DNA of 64,000 nucleotides from Cellulosimicrobium arenosum (GCF_014837295.1 NZ_JACYHB010000003.1:248001-312000), one strand, 5' to 3'; shown: positions 17,115 through 25,516, counted from the stretch's first letter. Made by a program: numbers and translations. Notes: generated by a model not told the origin, from the letters alone.

Positions 17115-18080
17115 GTGACCCCATCGTCCACCTCGCACCCCGTGCCCCGTGACGTCGACGTCGTCGTCGTCGGGGGCGGTCCCGCCGGTCTCGGCGCCGC
17201 CACCGCGCTCGCCCGCTCGCTGCGGTCCGTCGTGGTGGTCGACGCCGGAGAGCCCCGCAACGCTCCGGCCGCCGGTGCGCACAACGTGCTGGGCCAGGAG
17301 GGCAGGCCGCCGCGCGAGATCGTCGCCGCGGGTCGCCGCGAGGCGGAGGGCTACGGCGTCGTGCTCGTCGACGGCACCGCGGTGGACGCGCGCCGCGCGG
17401 ACGGACGGTTCGAGGTCGACCTGGCCGACGGGACCACCCTCCGGTCGCGTCGGCTGGTGCTCGCGACCGGCCTCGTCGACGAGCTCCCGGACGTCCCCGG
17501 CCTGCGCGAGCACTGGGGCCACCGGGTCCTGCACTGCCCGTACTGCCACGGCTACGAGGTGCGGGGGCTGCGGGTCGGCGTCCTCGCCACGTCGCCGGCC
17601 GCGCTCCACCAGGTGCTGCTCTTTCGCCAGCTCTCGCAGGACGTGACGCTGTTCCGGCACACCGCGGACGACCTCGACGACGCGGCGTGGGAGCAGCTCG
17701 CCGCGCTCGACGTGCAGGTCGTCGAGGGCGAGGTGCGGGAGGTCGTGGGGTCCGACGACGGTCTGACGGTCGTTCTCGACGGCACCCGCAGGTCTGTCGA
17801 CGCGCTCGTCGTCGCACCGCGCTTCCGCTCGCGGCCCGAGCTCTACACCGCGCTCGGGGGCACGATGTCGGAGCAGCCCTTCGGGGCGCTGATCCCCACC
17901 GAACCGGGCGGCCGGACCGCCGTCGACGGCGTGTGGGCGGCCGGCAACGCGTCGAACCTCATGGCGATGGTGTCGGTCTCGAGCGGCGAGGGCGTCGGGG
18001 TGGGCGCGCAGGTCAACGCGGACCTCGCGATCGAGGACGCCGAGCGGGCCGTCCGGGAGCGTCGCGCAGTCAGCCGGTGA
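17115..18080 (+). CDS. Thioredoxin-reductase-like FAD/NAD(P)-dependent oxidoreductase
   Basis: A 321-residue flavoprotein. It has the FAD dinucleotide motif Val-Val-Gly-Gly-Gly-Pro-Ala-Gly-Leu (about 16-24), a Cys-Pro-Tyr-Cys-His-Gly-Tyr-Glu active-site disulfide and a second FAD motif near Gly-Val-Trp-Ala-Ala-Gly-Asn-Ala. The CPYCHGYE form is typical of actinobacterial relatives rather than canonical thioredoxin reductase, and no thioredoxin gene is adjacent. The second nucleotide-binding motif is weak, which leaves NADPH use uncertain. GTG 17115 is preferred because AGAGGA lies five bases upstream; a GTG at 17058 overlapping the methyltransferase is an alternative. Likely co-transcribed with the methyltransferase. 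Confidence 0.88.
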   Translation: MTPSSTSHPVPRDVDVVVVGGGPAGLGAATALARSLRSVVVVDAGEPRNAPAAGAHNVLGQEGRPPREIVAAGRREAEGYGVVLVDGTAVDARRADGRFEVDLADGTTLRSRRLVLATGLVDELPDVPGLREHWGHRVLHCPYCHGYEVRGLRVGVLATSPAALHQVLLFRQLSQDVTLFRHTADDLDDAAWEQLAALDVQVVEGEVREVVGSDDGLTVVLDGTRRSVDALVVAPRFRSRPELYTALGGTMSEQPFGALIPTEPGGRTAVDGVWAAGNASNLMAMVSVSSGEGVGVGAQVNADLAIEDAERAVRERRAVSR

Positions 18081-19509
18081 CAGGAGGAGCGGGACCGGCA
18101 GAGTGAGCTGTGCCGGCGGCGGGGTCACCCGCATCCAGCAGCGGCAGCTCGACGACCGCCCGCACCCCGCCGAGCGGCGACGCCCCGAGGTGCACGTCCC
18201 CGCCCATCTCGCGGGTCAGCTCCCGGGCGATGGCGAGGCCCAGGCCGCTGCCACCGACGTCCCGTTCGCGGGCCTCGTCGAGTCGTACGAAGCGCTCGAA
18301 CACGGCCTCGCGCATCTCGGGGTCGAGGCCTGCGCCGTCGTCGTCGACCGTGACCCGGCCCTCGCCCACCGTCACGACCGCCCGGCGCGACGCGTGCCGG
18401 ACGGCGTTGTCGAGCAGGTTGCGCAGCACGCGTCCCAGCGCCGCCGGGTCCCCTGTCGCCGCTCCCGCACCCCCGAGCTCCACCGCCACGTCGCGCCGGT
18501 CGGCGACCGGCCGGACCCCGGCCAGCACCGCGGCTGCCACGGGGCCCAGCTCTACCCGGTCGCTCGCGGCCGGGCCCGCCCCCACGCGCGCGAGCACCAG
18601 CAGGTCGTCGACCAGCGCCTGCAGCCGCAGCACCTCGGACAGCAGCTCCCCGGCGAGCTCGTCCGGCGTGGTGCTGCCGGGGTGCGCCTGGGCCACCTCG
18701 ACCGTCGCACGCAGCGCCGCGACGGGTGAACGCAGCTCGTGCGCCGCGTCCGCGACGAACGACCGCTGACGGGCGGCGCCCGTCTCGAGGCGGTCGAGCA
18801 TGTCGTTGAGCGTGCGGGCCAGCGCACCGATCTCGTCGTCCGCGGCGGGGACCGGCAGCGACCCGGGGCCGCCCGCGCGCGCCACCTGTGCGGCGCCGCG
18901 GCGCAGGGCCTCGACGGGCCGTAGCGCGCGACCCAGGATGAACCAGACCACCGCGCCCACGGCGAGGGTGAGCAGCGGGACGACGGCGAGCAGACCCACC
19001 CGCAGCGCGCGCACCACGCCCTCGAGCTCGGTCAGCGGGACGCTCGCGACGACGGTGGCGGGAGCACCCCGCAGGGTGGTCGGGTGCACGGCGACGCGCG
19101 CCGCGTCGTCGTACCCGCTGGTGGTCGTGGTCATGATCCGGGTCGCGCCCCCGGTGTCCGGGGAGGACGCCGTGAGCTCGTCGCCGCCGAGGAGCGGCAG
19201 GGTGCGGCTGGCGTTCGAGGACGACGCGACGACGCCGCCGTCGGCATCCAGGAGCTGGACGATCTCACCGGGCTCGACGACGGGCAGCGTGCTCGGGAGC
19301 CGATCTGCCTCCGCGAGCGTCGCGACCGTCGTCGCACGCTCGCGCACCACGGCGTCGAGCGCCGCGACGCGGCTCGCCTGCAGCACCCACGTCAGCGCGA
19401 CGGCCCCGAGCACGAGGGCCACGGCGACGACCGCCGACGCCAGCGCGGTCAACCGCCACCGCACGGACGTGGTCCGGCGGGCCGGGCGCCGCGGCGACCG
19501 GCTCGTCAT
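18070..19509 (-). CDS. Sensor histidine kinase
   Basis: A 479-residue membrane kinase. One helix at about residues 18-42 and another near 175-198 bracket an extracytoplasmic sensor domain of about 130 residues. A HAMP segment follows, then the phospho-acceptor helix Ala-Ala-His-Glu-Leu-Arg-Ser-Pro (H-box) and the ATPase with Asn-Leu-Leu-Asp-Asn-Ala-Val-Arg-His, Asp-Asp-Asp-Gly-Ala-Gly-Leu and Gly-Ser-Gly-Leu-Gly-Leu-Ala-Ile. Its ATG overlaps the response-regulator stop, so the pair is one unit. It converges with the flavoprotein gene and overlaps its end by 11 bases. Signal unknown; the layout resembles MprB-type kinases. Confidence 0.95.
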   Translation of the reverse strand: MTSRSPRRPARRTTSVRWRLTALASAVVAVALVLGAVALTWVLQASRVAALDAVVRERATTVATLAEADRLPSTLPVVEPGEIVQLLDADGGVVASSSNASRTLPLLGGDELTASSPDTGGATRIMTTTTSGYDDAARVAVHPTTLRGAPATVVASVPLTELEGVVRALRVGLLAVVPLLTLAVGAVVWFILGRALRPVEALRRGAAQVARAGGPGSLPVPAADDEIGALARTLNDMLDRLETGAARQRSFVADAAHELRSPVAALRATVEVAQAHPGSTTPDELAGELLSEVLRLQALVDDLLVLARVGAGPAASDRVELGPVAAAVLAGVRPVADRRDVAVELGGAGAATGDPAALGRVLRNLLDNAVRHASRRAVVTVGEGRVTVDDDGAGLDPEMREAVFERFVRLDEARERDVGGSGLGLAIARELTREMGGDVHLGASPLGGVRAVVELPLLDAGDPAAGTAHSAGPAPPVTG

Positions 19510-20159
19510 CCGTTCATCCGGTACCCGGCGCCACGCACGGTCTCCACCACGTCGCGACCGAGCTTGCGGCGCAGGTACCCGACGTAGACCTCGACGACGT
19601 TGAGGTCCTCCCGCTCCCCGCCCCACACGTGGTCGAGCAGCTCGATCTTGCCGACGACGCGATCCGCGTTCCGCATCAGGTACTCCAGCAGCGCCACCTC
19701 GCGGGTGGTGAGCGCGACCTCCTCACCTGCCCGCGCGACGCGCCGGGACGCGGGGTCGAGCCGCACGTTCCCCACCTCCGCGACGGCCGGCCGGGTCGAG
19801 GCGGGGCGACGGACCAGCGCGCGCAGCCGGGCCACGAGCACGACGAACGCGAACGGCTTGGTCAGGTAGTCGTCCGCCCCGACGTCGAGACCGTCCGCGA
19901 CGTCGTGCGCGCCGTCCTTGGCGCTGAGCATCAGGACCGGCGTCCACACGTCCTGCTCCCGCATCGCGGTCACCACGTCGTAGCCGTTGCGCCGCGGCAG
20001 CATGACGTCCAGCACGACCACGTCGTAGTCCACGTCGAGCGCGCGGGCGAGGCCCTCCTCGCCGTCGAGGGCGACGTCCACCGTGAAGCCCTCGGCGGTC
20101 AGGCCGCGGCGGAGCGCGGCCACGAGGCCTCGTTCGTCGTCCACCACGAGTACGCGCAC
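19506..20159 (-). CDS. OmpR/PhoB-family response regulator
   Basis: A 217-residue transcription factor. The receiver domain has Val-Val-Asp-Asp-Glu near the start, the phospho-acceptor Asp in Val-Val-Leu-Asp-Val-Met-Leu-Pro, and the switch Lys in Leu-Thr-Lys-Pro-Phe-Ala. The C-terminal winged helix runs from about residue 125, with Leu-Thr-Thr-Arg-Glu-Val-Ala-Leu-Leu-Glu-Tyr-Leu and the closing Thr-Val-Arg-Gly-Ala-Gly-Tyr-Arg. It is paired with the kinase that follows and is divergent from the LolA-like/ABC genes, which are its most likely targets. Confidence 0.95.
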   Translation of the reverse strand: MRVLVVDDERGLVAALRRGLTAEGFTVDVALDGEEGLARALDVDYDVVVLDVMLPRRNGYDVVTAMREQDVWTPVLMLSAKDGAHDVADGLDVGADDYLTKPFAFVVLVARLRALVRRPASTRPAVAEVGNVRLDPASRRVARAGEEVALTTREVALLEYLMRNADRVVGKIELLDHVWGGEREDLNVVEVYVGYLRRKLGRDVVETVRGAGYRMNG

Positions 20160-20203
20160 CCCGTGAGCATGGCACCTGACGACGTCCGCGTGCCTCGGGC
20201 GCT

Positions 20204-20219
20204 CTCAGGATCCCCTCAG
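20204..20219. promoter_or_regulatory. Direct repeat, candidate response-regulator site
   Basis: CTCAG at 20204-20208 recurs at 20215-20219, eleven bases apart, inside the 83-base gap between the response regulator and the LolA-like gene. Eleven-base-spaced direct repeats are typical of OmpR-family regulators, and CTCAG-type repeats recall MprA sites. Confidence 0.4.
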
Positions 20220-20242
20220 CGCCCGCGTGCGACGGTGGGGGC

Positions 20243-21532
20243 ATGAGCGATGACAACGCACCCGCGGCGACCGGCGCTCCCGCCCGCCGCGTCCACTCGT
20301 CCCGTGCCCGGTGGGCGGTCCCCGGCATCGCCGCGGTGGCGGTCGCGGCCGCGTTCGGCACACCAGCGCTGATCGCGACGGCCAGCTCGTCCGACGCCCC
20401 CGACGTCACGGCCGCGGAGCTCGTCGCACGCGTCGCCGACGCGGAGCCGCAGGCGCTCTCCGGCACCGCCGTCTACACCGCACGCCTCGGGCTCCCGGAG
20501 ATCCCGCTGTCCGACGTCAGCGGCGCCGACCCGATCAACCTGCTCGGCGGGTCGTCCACGATGCGGGTCTGGACCGACGGACAGGACCGCTCGCGCGTCG
20601 CGCTGCTCGGCGCGACGTCGGAGTACTCCGTCGTCGCGGACGGGCCCGAGGCCTGGACGTACTCGAGCGAGGACGACGCGGTCGTGCACTACACGCTCGA
20701 CCCCGCCGACCGGGCACGCTACGACGAGCTCGCGCAGGACGCGAGCGCGGGCCGCGCGCCCGACGTGGCGGGCGATCTGCCCACGCCGCAGGAGGCCGCG
20801 CAGCAGGTGCTCGACCTCGCCCGGCAGGACGCGACCGTCGCGGTCGGGGCGCCCACCACGGTCGCCGGTCGTGACGCCTACCCGGTCGTCGTGACACCGA
20901 CGAGCGAGACCACCCTGGTCGCCCGGGTGGTCGTCTCCGTGGACTCCGAGACGTCGACCCCGCTGCGCGTGCAGGTGTGGTCCCGCGACGACGCCGACGT
21001 GCCCGCGCTCGAACTGGGCTTCACCGACGTGACCTTCGCCCCGCCGTCGGACACGGCGCTCGAGTTCTCCGCGCCCCCCGGAGCGAGCGAGCGCGACGTC
21101 GTCGTCCCCCTGCCCCCCGAGCCGACACCCGAGGAGCTCGCCGACGCGGAGGCGGCCGGCGCCGGGGACGGCGCGCTGCCCCCGGGGACGACCGTCACCG
21201 GGACCGGGTGGGACACCGTCGTGGAGACGGCGGGCGTCGACGTCGTCGATCTGCTGGCCGCCGACCCGTCGTCGGTCGCCGACCTGCCGCCCGGCGTCCA
21301 GGAGCGTCTCGAGTCGCAGGGCGCGCAGGACCTGTACGAGGAGTTCGTCCCGCAGGACGGCAGCGGTCCGGTGCCGGAGCTCGACGCGTCGACGCTCTAC
21401 GAGCAGCTCACCACCGAGGTCCCGCAGGGCCGGCTGCTCAGCTCGGCGCTGCTCTCCGTGCTGGTGACGGACGACGGACGAGTCCTCGCCGGCGCCGTGC
21501 CGGCCGACGTCCTGATCGACCGGGCCGGGTGA
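20243..21532 (+). CDS. LolA-like exported protein (membrane-anchored)
   Basis: A 429-residue protein with a basic N-terminus, one hydrophobic segment (about 28-50) and a large extracytoplasmic domain. That domain resembles the LolA/LppX lipid-carrier fold: Ala-Glu-Leu-Val-Ala-Arg-Val-Ala, Met-Arg-Val-Trp-Thr-Asp-Gly, Trp-Thr-Tyr-Ser, and a Val-Ala-Gly-Arg-Asp-Ala-Tyr-Pro-Val segment typical of DUF2092-type members. The tail region from about 330 is less conserved. In actinobacteria such proteins precede ABC exporters, as here. A lipid or cell-envelope carrier role is inference. Confidence 0.75.
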   Translation: MSDDNAPAATGAPARRVHSSRARWAVPGIAAVAVAAAFGTPALIATASSSDAPDVTAAELVARVADAEPQALSGTAVYTARLGLPEIPLSDVSGADPINLLGGSSTMRVWTDGQDRSRVALLGATSEYSVVADGPEAWTYSSEDDAVVHYTLDPADRARYDELAQDASAGRAPDVAGDLPTPQEAAQQVLDLARQDATVAVGAPTTVAGRDAYPVVVTPTSETTLVARVVVSVDSETSTPLRVQVWSRDDADVPALELGFTDVTFAPPSDTALEFSAPPGASERDVVVPLPPEPTPEELADAEAAGAGDGALPPGTTVTGTGWDTVVETAGVDVVDLLAADPSSVADLPPGVQERLESQGAQDLYEEFVPQDGSGPVPELDASTLYEQLTTEVPQGRLLSSALLSVLVTDDGRVLAGAVPADVLIDRAG

Positions 21533-22505
21533 GCGTCCCGCTCGCGGTGCGCACGACGGTCTGACCAAGCGGTTCCGCAGCGGGCAGGTCGCCGTGGACG
21601 GGATCGGGCTGGAGGTCCCGCAGGGTGCCGTGTACGGGTTCCTGGGTCCCAACGGCTCCGGCAAGACCACGACGATCCGCATGCTGCTCGGCCTCGTCCG
21701 GCCCACGGCGGGAGCGGCGTGGCTGCTCGGGGAACCGATGCCCGACGCCGCACCGCAGGTCCTGCCGCGTGTCGGCGCGCTGGTCGAGGGCCCGGCGTTC
21801 CAGCCCTACCTCTCCGGACGCGCCAACCTCGTCCGGCTCGACGCCCACGACGTCACCTCCGACCCGCGCACCCTGCGCCGTCGGGCGGACGACGCGCTCG
21901 AGCGGGTCGGGCTCGCGGCCGCCGCCGCCAAGCCCTACCGGCAGTACTCGCTCGGCATGAAGCAGCGCCTCGGCCTCGCCGCGGCGCTGCTGCGCCCGCG
22001 GGACCTGCTCGTGCTGGACGAGCCGACCAACGGTCTCGACCCGCAGGGCACGCGCGAGGTCCGCCACCTCGTCCGCGAGCTGGCCGACACGGGCGCGACC
22101 GTGCTCCTCTCGTCCCATCTGCTCGCCGAGATCGAGCAGGTGTGCACGCACGTCGGGATCATGAGCCGCGGACGACTGCTCGTGCAAGGTCCGCGCGACG
22201 AGCTCGCGGCGGCCGACGGAGTCGAGATCGTCGTGACCGTGCCCGCCGACCAGCTCGCGGCAGCCGCGGGCGTCGTCGCCCGGTCGGGGCTGGGTGACGT
22301 GCAGGTCGTGGACGGGCGCGTGCGCGCCCGGTCCGACACCGTGGGCCCGTCGAGCGGCGACGCAGCCCTCGAGGTGCCACCCGGGCGGGTGTCCGCCGCC
22401 CTCGTCCACGCGGGCCTCGACCTGCTCGGGTTCGAGGTCCGCCGCCCGACGCTCGAGCAGGTCTTCGTGCAGCTCACCGGGGAGGGATTCGATGTCGCCC
22501 GCTGA
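21529..22505 (+). CDS. ABC exporter ATP-binding protein, apparent frameshift near the start
   Basis: The ATPase core is complete: Walker A Gly-Pro-Asn-Gly-Ser-Gly-Lys-Thr-Thr, signature region Tyr-Ser-Leu-Gly-Met-Lys-Gln-Arg, Walker B Leu-Val-Leu-Asp-Glu-Pro-Thr-Asn-Gly-Leu and switch His in Ser-Ser-His-Leu. The core frame has no ATG or GTG before 21594, which lies inside the first strand. A GTG at 21529 overlaps the previous stop in the usual way but its frame stops at 21562-21564. One extra G in the run at 21558-21559 would join them into Val-Arg-Thr-Thr-Gly-Leu-Thr-Lys-Arg-Phe, the expected N-terminus. So either a one-base loss, a sequencing error or initiation at CTG 21561 or GTG 21594. 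Confidence 0.8.
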
Positions 22506-23370
22506 CTCCCACGCGCCGCTGCCCGCGCCCGCGGAGCCCGCGCGCCGCCGCGGCGCCTTCGCCCGCACCGTGCGCGCCGAGCTCCGTCTCGTCCTGGGGA
22601 GACGACGGAACGTCGTGCTGCTGATCGGGCTCGCGCTCGTGCCGCTGCTGCTCGGCGTCGTGCTGTACGTGACGCAGAGCGGCGCGTTCGCGGGCCAGGG
22701 GCCCGGATTCATCGGCCGGGTGACCGGGAACGGTCTCTTCCTCGTGATCGCGTCGTTGTTCCTGTGCCTGCCGTTCCTGCTGCCGCTGTGCATCGGGATC
22801 GCGTCCGGCGACGCGATCGCCGGTGAGGCGTCCGCCGGGACGCTGCGCTACCTGCTGGTCGTGCCCGTCGGGCGTGGGCGACTGCTGGTCTCGAAGGCGA
22901 TCGGGGCGCTGGTGTTCGCCGCGTGCGCGGTGCTGGCGGTCGCTCTCACCGGGCTCGTCGCCGGGGCAGCGCTCTTCGGCGTCGGAGACGTCACGCTGCT
23001 GTCCGGCACCACGGTCTCCGTCGGTGACGGGCTGCTGCGCGTCGCTGCCGTCGTCGTCTACGTCGGACTGTCGATGACCGGCCTGGTAGCCGTCGGGCTC
23101 TTCTTCTCCACCCTCACCGAGGTGCCGGTCGGTGCGATGGCCGCGACCGTCGTCGTCGCGATCGTGTCCGGCGTGCTCGACCAGCTCCCGCAGCTCTCCG
23201 CGATCCACGGCGGGCTGCTCACCCACCACTGGCTGGACTTCGCCGAGTTCCTGCGGCTGGAGCCGGATCCGGGTGTGCTCGTGCAGGGACTCGCCGTCCA
23301 GGCCGCGTGGCTGCTGGTGTTCGGCTCGCTCGCCTGGGCTCGCTTCACGACGGCCGACGTGTCGAGCTGA
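22492..23370 (+). CDS. ABC exporter permease (ABC-2 type)
   Basis: A 292-residue membrane subunit with six predicted helices. It opens with a Pro/Ala-rich cytoplasmic segment and Arg-Ala-Glu-Leu-Arg-Leu-Val-Leu, then a first helix and a short loop; the phrase Glu-Ala-Ser-Ala-Gly-Thr-Leu-Arg-Tyr-Leu-Leu in the middle is a hallmark of this permease class. The ATG lies within the end of the ATPase gene (14-base overlap) after GGAGGG. It works with the ATPase before it, and the LolA-like protein may deliver or receive the cargo. The substrate is unknown. Confidence 0.88.
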   Translation: MSPADSHAPLPAPAEPARRRGAFARTVRAELRLVLGRRRNVVLLIGLALVPLLLGVVLYVTQSGAFAGQGPGFIGRVTGNGLFLVIASLFLCLPFLLPLCIGIASGDAIAGEASAGTLRYLLVVPVGRGRLLVSKAIGALVFAACAVLAVALTGLVAGAALFGVGDVTLLSGTTVSVGDGLLRVAAVVVYVGLSMTGLVAVGLFFSTLTEVPVGAMAATVVVAIVSGVLDQLPQLSAIHGGLLTHHWLDFAEFLRLEPDPGVLVQGLAVQAAWLLVFGSLAWARFTTADVSS

Positions 23371-23845
23371 GGGCGTCGAGCAGGGTGAGCTCGACGCCCG
23401 GGACCACGCGGCGCCAGTCGCTCTCCCCGGTCTGCGCCGCGAGCGGTTCGGCCCACTCGCGCAGCACGGGCGCCAGGGCCTCCCAGGCGCGCCGGTTGCC
23501 CGCGGCGTAGTCGGTGAGGAGGCGGACGACGTCGTCGGGCGGCAGGGGGTGGGCGAGGGCCTGCACCCGGCGCCGGGTGCCCGCCGAGACGACCGTGCGC
23601 GGGTCGGCGAGCACGTTGCGGTACCACTGCGACCGCGGGCCGAGGCCCGCCATGACCACGAACCGGTCCGGTGCCGGCCGGTGGACGACCTCGAGCACCA
23701 CCGAGCGCAGCCGCCCGCTGACGCGACCGCGGTGCTCGAGCAGCAGGAGCCTGCTCCCGAGGAGGAAGCCGAGGCCCGCGCGGTACAGGCCGATAGGGGC
23801 ACGGACGAGCCAGCGGGTGTGCAGGACTCTCGACGCGACGCTCAT
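23345..23845 (-). CDS. F420-type nitroreductase-family oxidoreductase (Ddn-like)
   Basis: A 166-residue protein of the split beta-barrel family whose actinobacterial members use cofactor F420 (Ddn relatives). Features include Leu-Leu-Leu-Leu-Glu-His-Arg-Gly-Arg-Val-Ser-Gly, Arg-Phe-Val-Val-Met-Ala-Gly-Leu-Gly, and Gln-Trp-Tyr-Arg-Asn-Val-Leu-Ala-Asp-Pro. It would reduce small quinone-like substrates near the membrane. It is transcribed towards the permease gene and overlaps it by 26 bases. ATG 23845 is taken because the family starts there. Confidence 0.85.
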   Translation of the reverse strand: MSVASRVLHTRWLVRAPIGLYRAGLGFLLGSRLLLLEHRGRVSGRLRSVVLEVVHRPAPDRFVVMAGLGPRSQWYRNVLADPRTVVSAGTRRRVQALAHPLPPDDVVRLLTDYAAGNRRAWEALAPVLREWAEPLAAQTGESDWRRVVPGVELTLLDALSSTRRPS

Positions 23846-23881
23846 CGCCACACGGTAGCCCGGCGCCCACGAGCCGGTGGC

Positions 23882-23919
23882 GTTACGGGTCGGTAACAAC
23901 TCGTGCGGTCCTGAGAAAC
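23882..23919. promoter_or_regulatory. GlnR-like nitrogen-regulation box
   Basis: Four five-base sites are spaced by exactly six bases: GTTAC 23882, GTAAC 23893, TGCGG 23904 and GAAAC 23915. This is the a1-b1-a2-b2 layout of actinobacterial GlnR boxes; the third site is degenerate. The box lies 37 bases before the F420-type gene's start and 232 bases before the liv binding-protein gene; a TACCTT -10-like element follows at about 23929. It suggests nitrogen control of the liv operon. Confidence 0.55.
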
Positions 23920-24151
23920 GTCGCAGCCCTACCTTCGGCGCAACGAGGATCGCGGAAGGCGCCCACCTGCTGGGGTCTCGGCGCCCCGGGGGCCGCGTCG
24001 CACGTGCGGATCCCGGCGCGGCCGACACCTTGACCGGGTTTCCACCATCCGTGACCTGTGTCACTATTCAGCACGCCATTCAGTGTTGAGATCGGCGATC
24101 GTCCGCAGGAGCGCGACTCCTCCCACGGCGGTCCGGACCACGGAGGTAGGC
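23920..24151 (+). other. Long leader of the liv operon
   Basis: No gene is seen here. The stretch holds a -10-like TACCTT near 23929, a TTGACC near 24030, a Crp-like palindrome at 24051-24064 and, at the end, CGGAGG before the ATG. If transcription starts near 23940 the leader is about 210 nt. Confidence 0.4.
24051..24064. promoter_or_regulatory. Crp/GlxR-like site
   Basis: GTGA and TCAC are separated by six bases (CCTGTG), the core of Crp/GlxR sites (TGTGA-N6-TCACA). The outer T and A are missing. It lies about 90 bases before the liv binding-protein start. Confidence 0.35.
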
Positions 24152-25399
24152 ATGTATCGCACAGCACGTCGGGCGAGCGGGGGTGCGGCGCTGCTCCTCG
24201 CGGCGACCCTGGTCCTCGCCGCCTGCGGACCTCAGTCCCAGGGTGGAGACGACAGCACGGAGGAATCGACCTCGGAGGGAGAGTCCGAGTCGGGCGACCT
24301 CATGATCGTCCCCTCGGTCCAGATCGACATCGACGGGGCCGAGGTCCCGGCGGCCGAGGCGGGGGAGCCCGTCGACCCGGCGGGCGACGGCAGCGCGGAG
24401 TGCGCAGAGGGCACCGCGATCGCGGTGGCCGGTGCGTTCACCGGACCGAACGCCGCGCTCGGCCTCAACATCCAGTACGGCGCCCAGCTCGCCGTCGACG
24501 CCTTCAACGAGGCCAACGCGGGCTGCCAGGTCGAGCTCAAGCCGTTCGACACCGAGGGCGACCCGCAGAAGGCGACCCAGGTCGCACCGCAGATCGTCAG
24601 CGACGACGCCGTCATCGGCCTCCTCGGCCCGGCGTTCTCGGGTGAGACCGCCGCCACGGGCGACGTGTTCAACCAGGCCGGTCTCCTCTCGCTCACCGCC
24701 TCGGCGACCAACCCCGACCTCACCGGCAACGGCTGGACGAACTTCTTCCGCGGTCTCGCGAACGACGCCGTGCAGGGTCCGTCCGTCGCCAAGTACATGA
24801 CCGAGACGCTGGGCTACACGAGCGTGTGCGTCGTCGCCGACAACTCGGACTACGGCATCGGCCTCGCCGAGCAGATCACGTCCGGGCTGGGCGACGCCGC
24901 GAACGCCGACTGCGCCCCCGAGGTCAAGACGGGCGACAAGGACTTCTCCGCGGCCGTCCAGATCATCAGCGGCTCCGAGGCCGACGCGGTGTTCTACTCC
25001 GGCTACTACGCGGAGGCCGCGCCGTTCGTCCAGGGTCTGCGCGACGGCGGTGTCGACCTGCCGTTCGTCTCTGCGGACGGCGTCAACGACCCGCAGTTCG
25101 TGTCCCAGGCGGGCTCGTCGTCGCAGGGCGCGATCCTCTCCTGCCCGTGCGGTCCGGCGCCCGAGGACTTCGCCGCCACGTACGAGGACGCGAACGGGCA
25201 GGCCCCGGGCGTGTACTCGACCGAGGGCTACGACCTGGCGACGATCATGCTCACCGGGATCGCCTCCGGCGTGAGCGACCGCGCCGGTCTGATCGACTAC
25301 GTGAAGGACTACTCGGGCGAGGGCCTGGCCCGGCAGTACGAGTGGGACGACACCGGCGAGCTCACGTCGGCGCTCATCTGGATCTACGAGGTCGAGTAG
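24152..25399 (+). CDS. Branched-chain amino-acid type ABC substrate-binding lipoprotein
   Basis: A 415-residue extracellular binding protein of the Leu/Ile/Val family (Peripla_BP_6). Lipoprotein signal ends Leu-Ala-Ala-Cys with Cys25. An acidic Ser/Glu/Gly linker of about 50 residues comes first, then the fold with Ala-Phe-Thr-Gly-Pro-Asn-Ala-Ala-Leu-Gly, Asp-Thr-Glu-Gly-Asp-Pro-Gln-Lys-Ala and Ser-Ala-Thr-Asn-Pro-Asp-Leu. It captures a branched-chain or related amino acid, or possibly another small nitrogen compound given the GlnR-like box. The ATG at 24152 follows CGGAGG. First gene of a five-gene operon, separated from the rest by a strong hairpin. Confidence 0.93.
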   Translation: MYRTARRASGGAALLLAATLVLAACGPQSQGGDDSTEESTSEGESESGDLMIVPSVQIDIDGAEVPAAEAGEPVDPAGDGSAECAEGTAIAVAGAFTGPNAALGLNIQYGAQLAVDAFNEANAGCQVELKPFDTEGDPQKATQVAPQIVSDDAVIGLLGPAFSGETAATGDVFNQAGLLSLTASATNPDLTGNGWTNFFRGLANDAVQGPSVAKYMTETLGYTSVCVVADNSDYGIGLAEQITSGLGDAANADCAPEVKTGDKDFSAAVQIISGSEADAVFYSGYYAEAAPFVQGLRDGGVDLPFVSADGVNDPQFVSQAGSSSQGAILSCPCGPAPEDFAATYEDANGQAPGVYSTEGYDLATIMLTGIASGVSDRAGLIDYVKDYSGEGLARQYEWDDTGELTSALIWIYEVE

Positions 25400-25406
25400 C
25401 ACCCTG

Positions 25407-25473
25407 ACGACGAGCGCCCCGCCGCGCCGCTCCGGCAGACCCGGAGCACCACCTGCGGCGGGGCGCTCGTCGT
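25407..25473 (+). terminator. Large two-tier hairpin after the liv binding-protein gene
   Basis: Perfect 19-base arms (25407-25425 and 25455-25473) enclose a second hairpin with seven-base arms (25429-25435 and 25441-25447) and a five-base loop. It begins eight bases after the stop codon, with no T-run. Between binding protein and permease it likely limits readthrough or protects the upstream mRNA. Confidence 0.85.
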
Positions 25474-25516
25474 GGCCACGACCCGACACGATCCTGTACC
25501 CACCGCGAGGAGCGTC

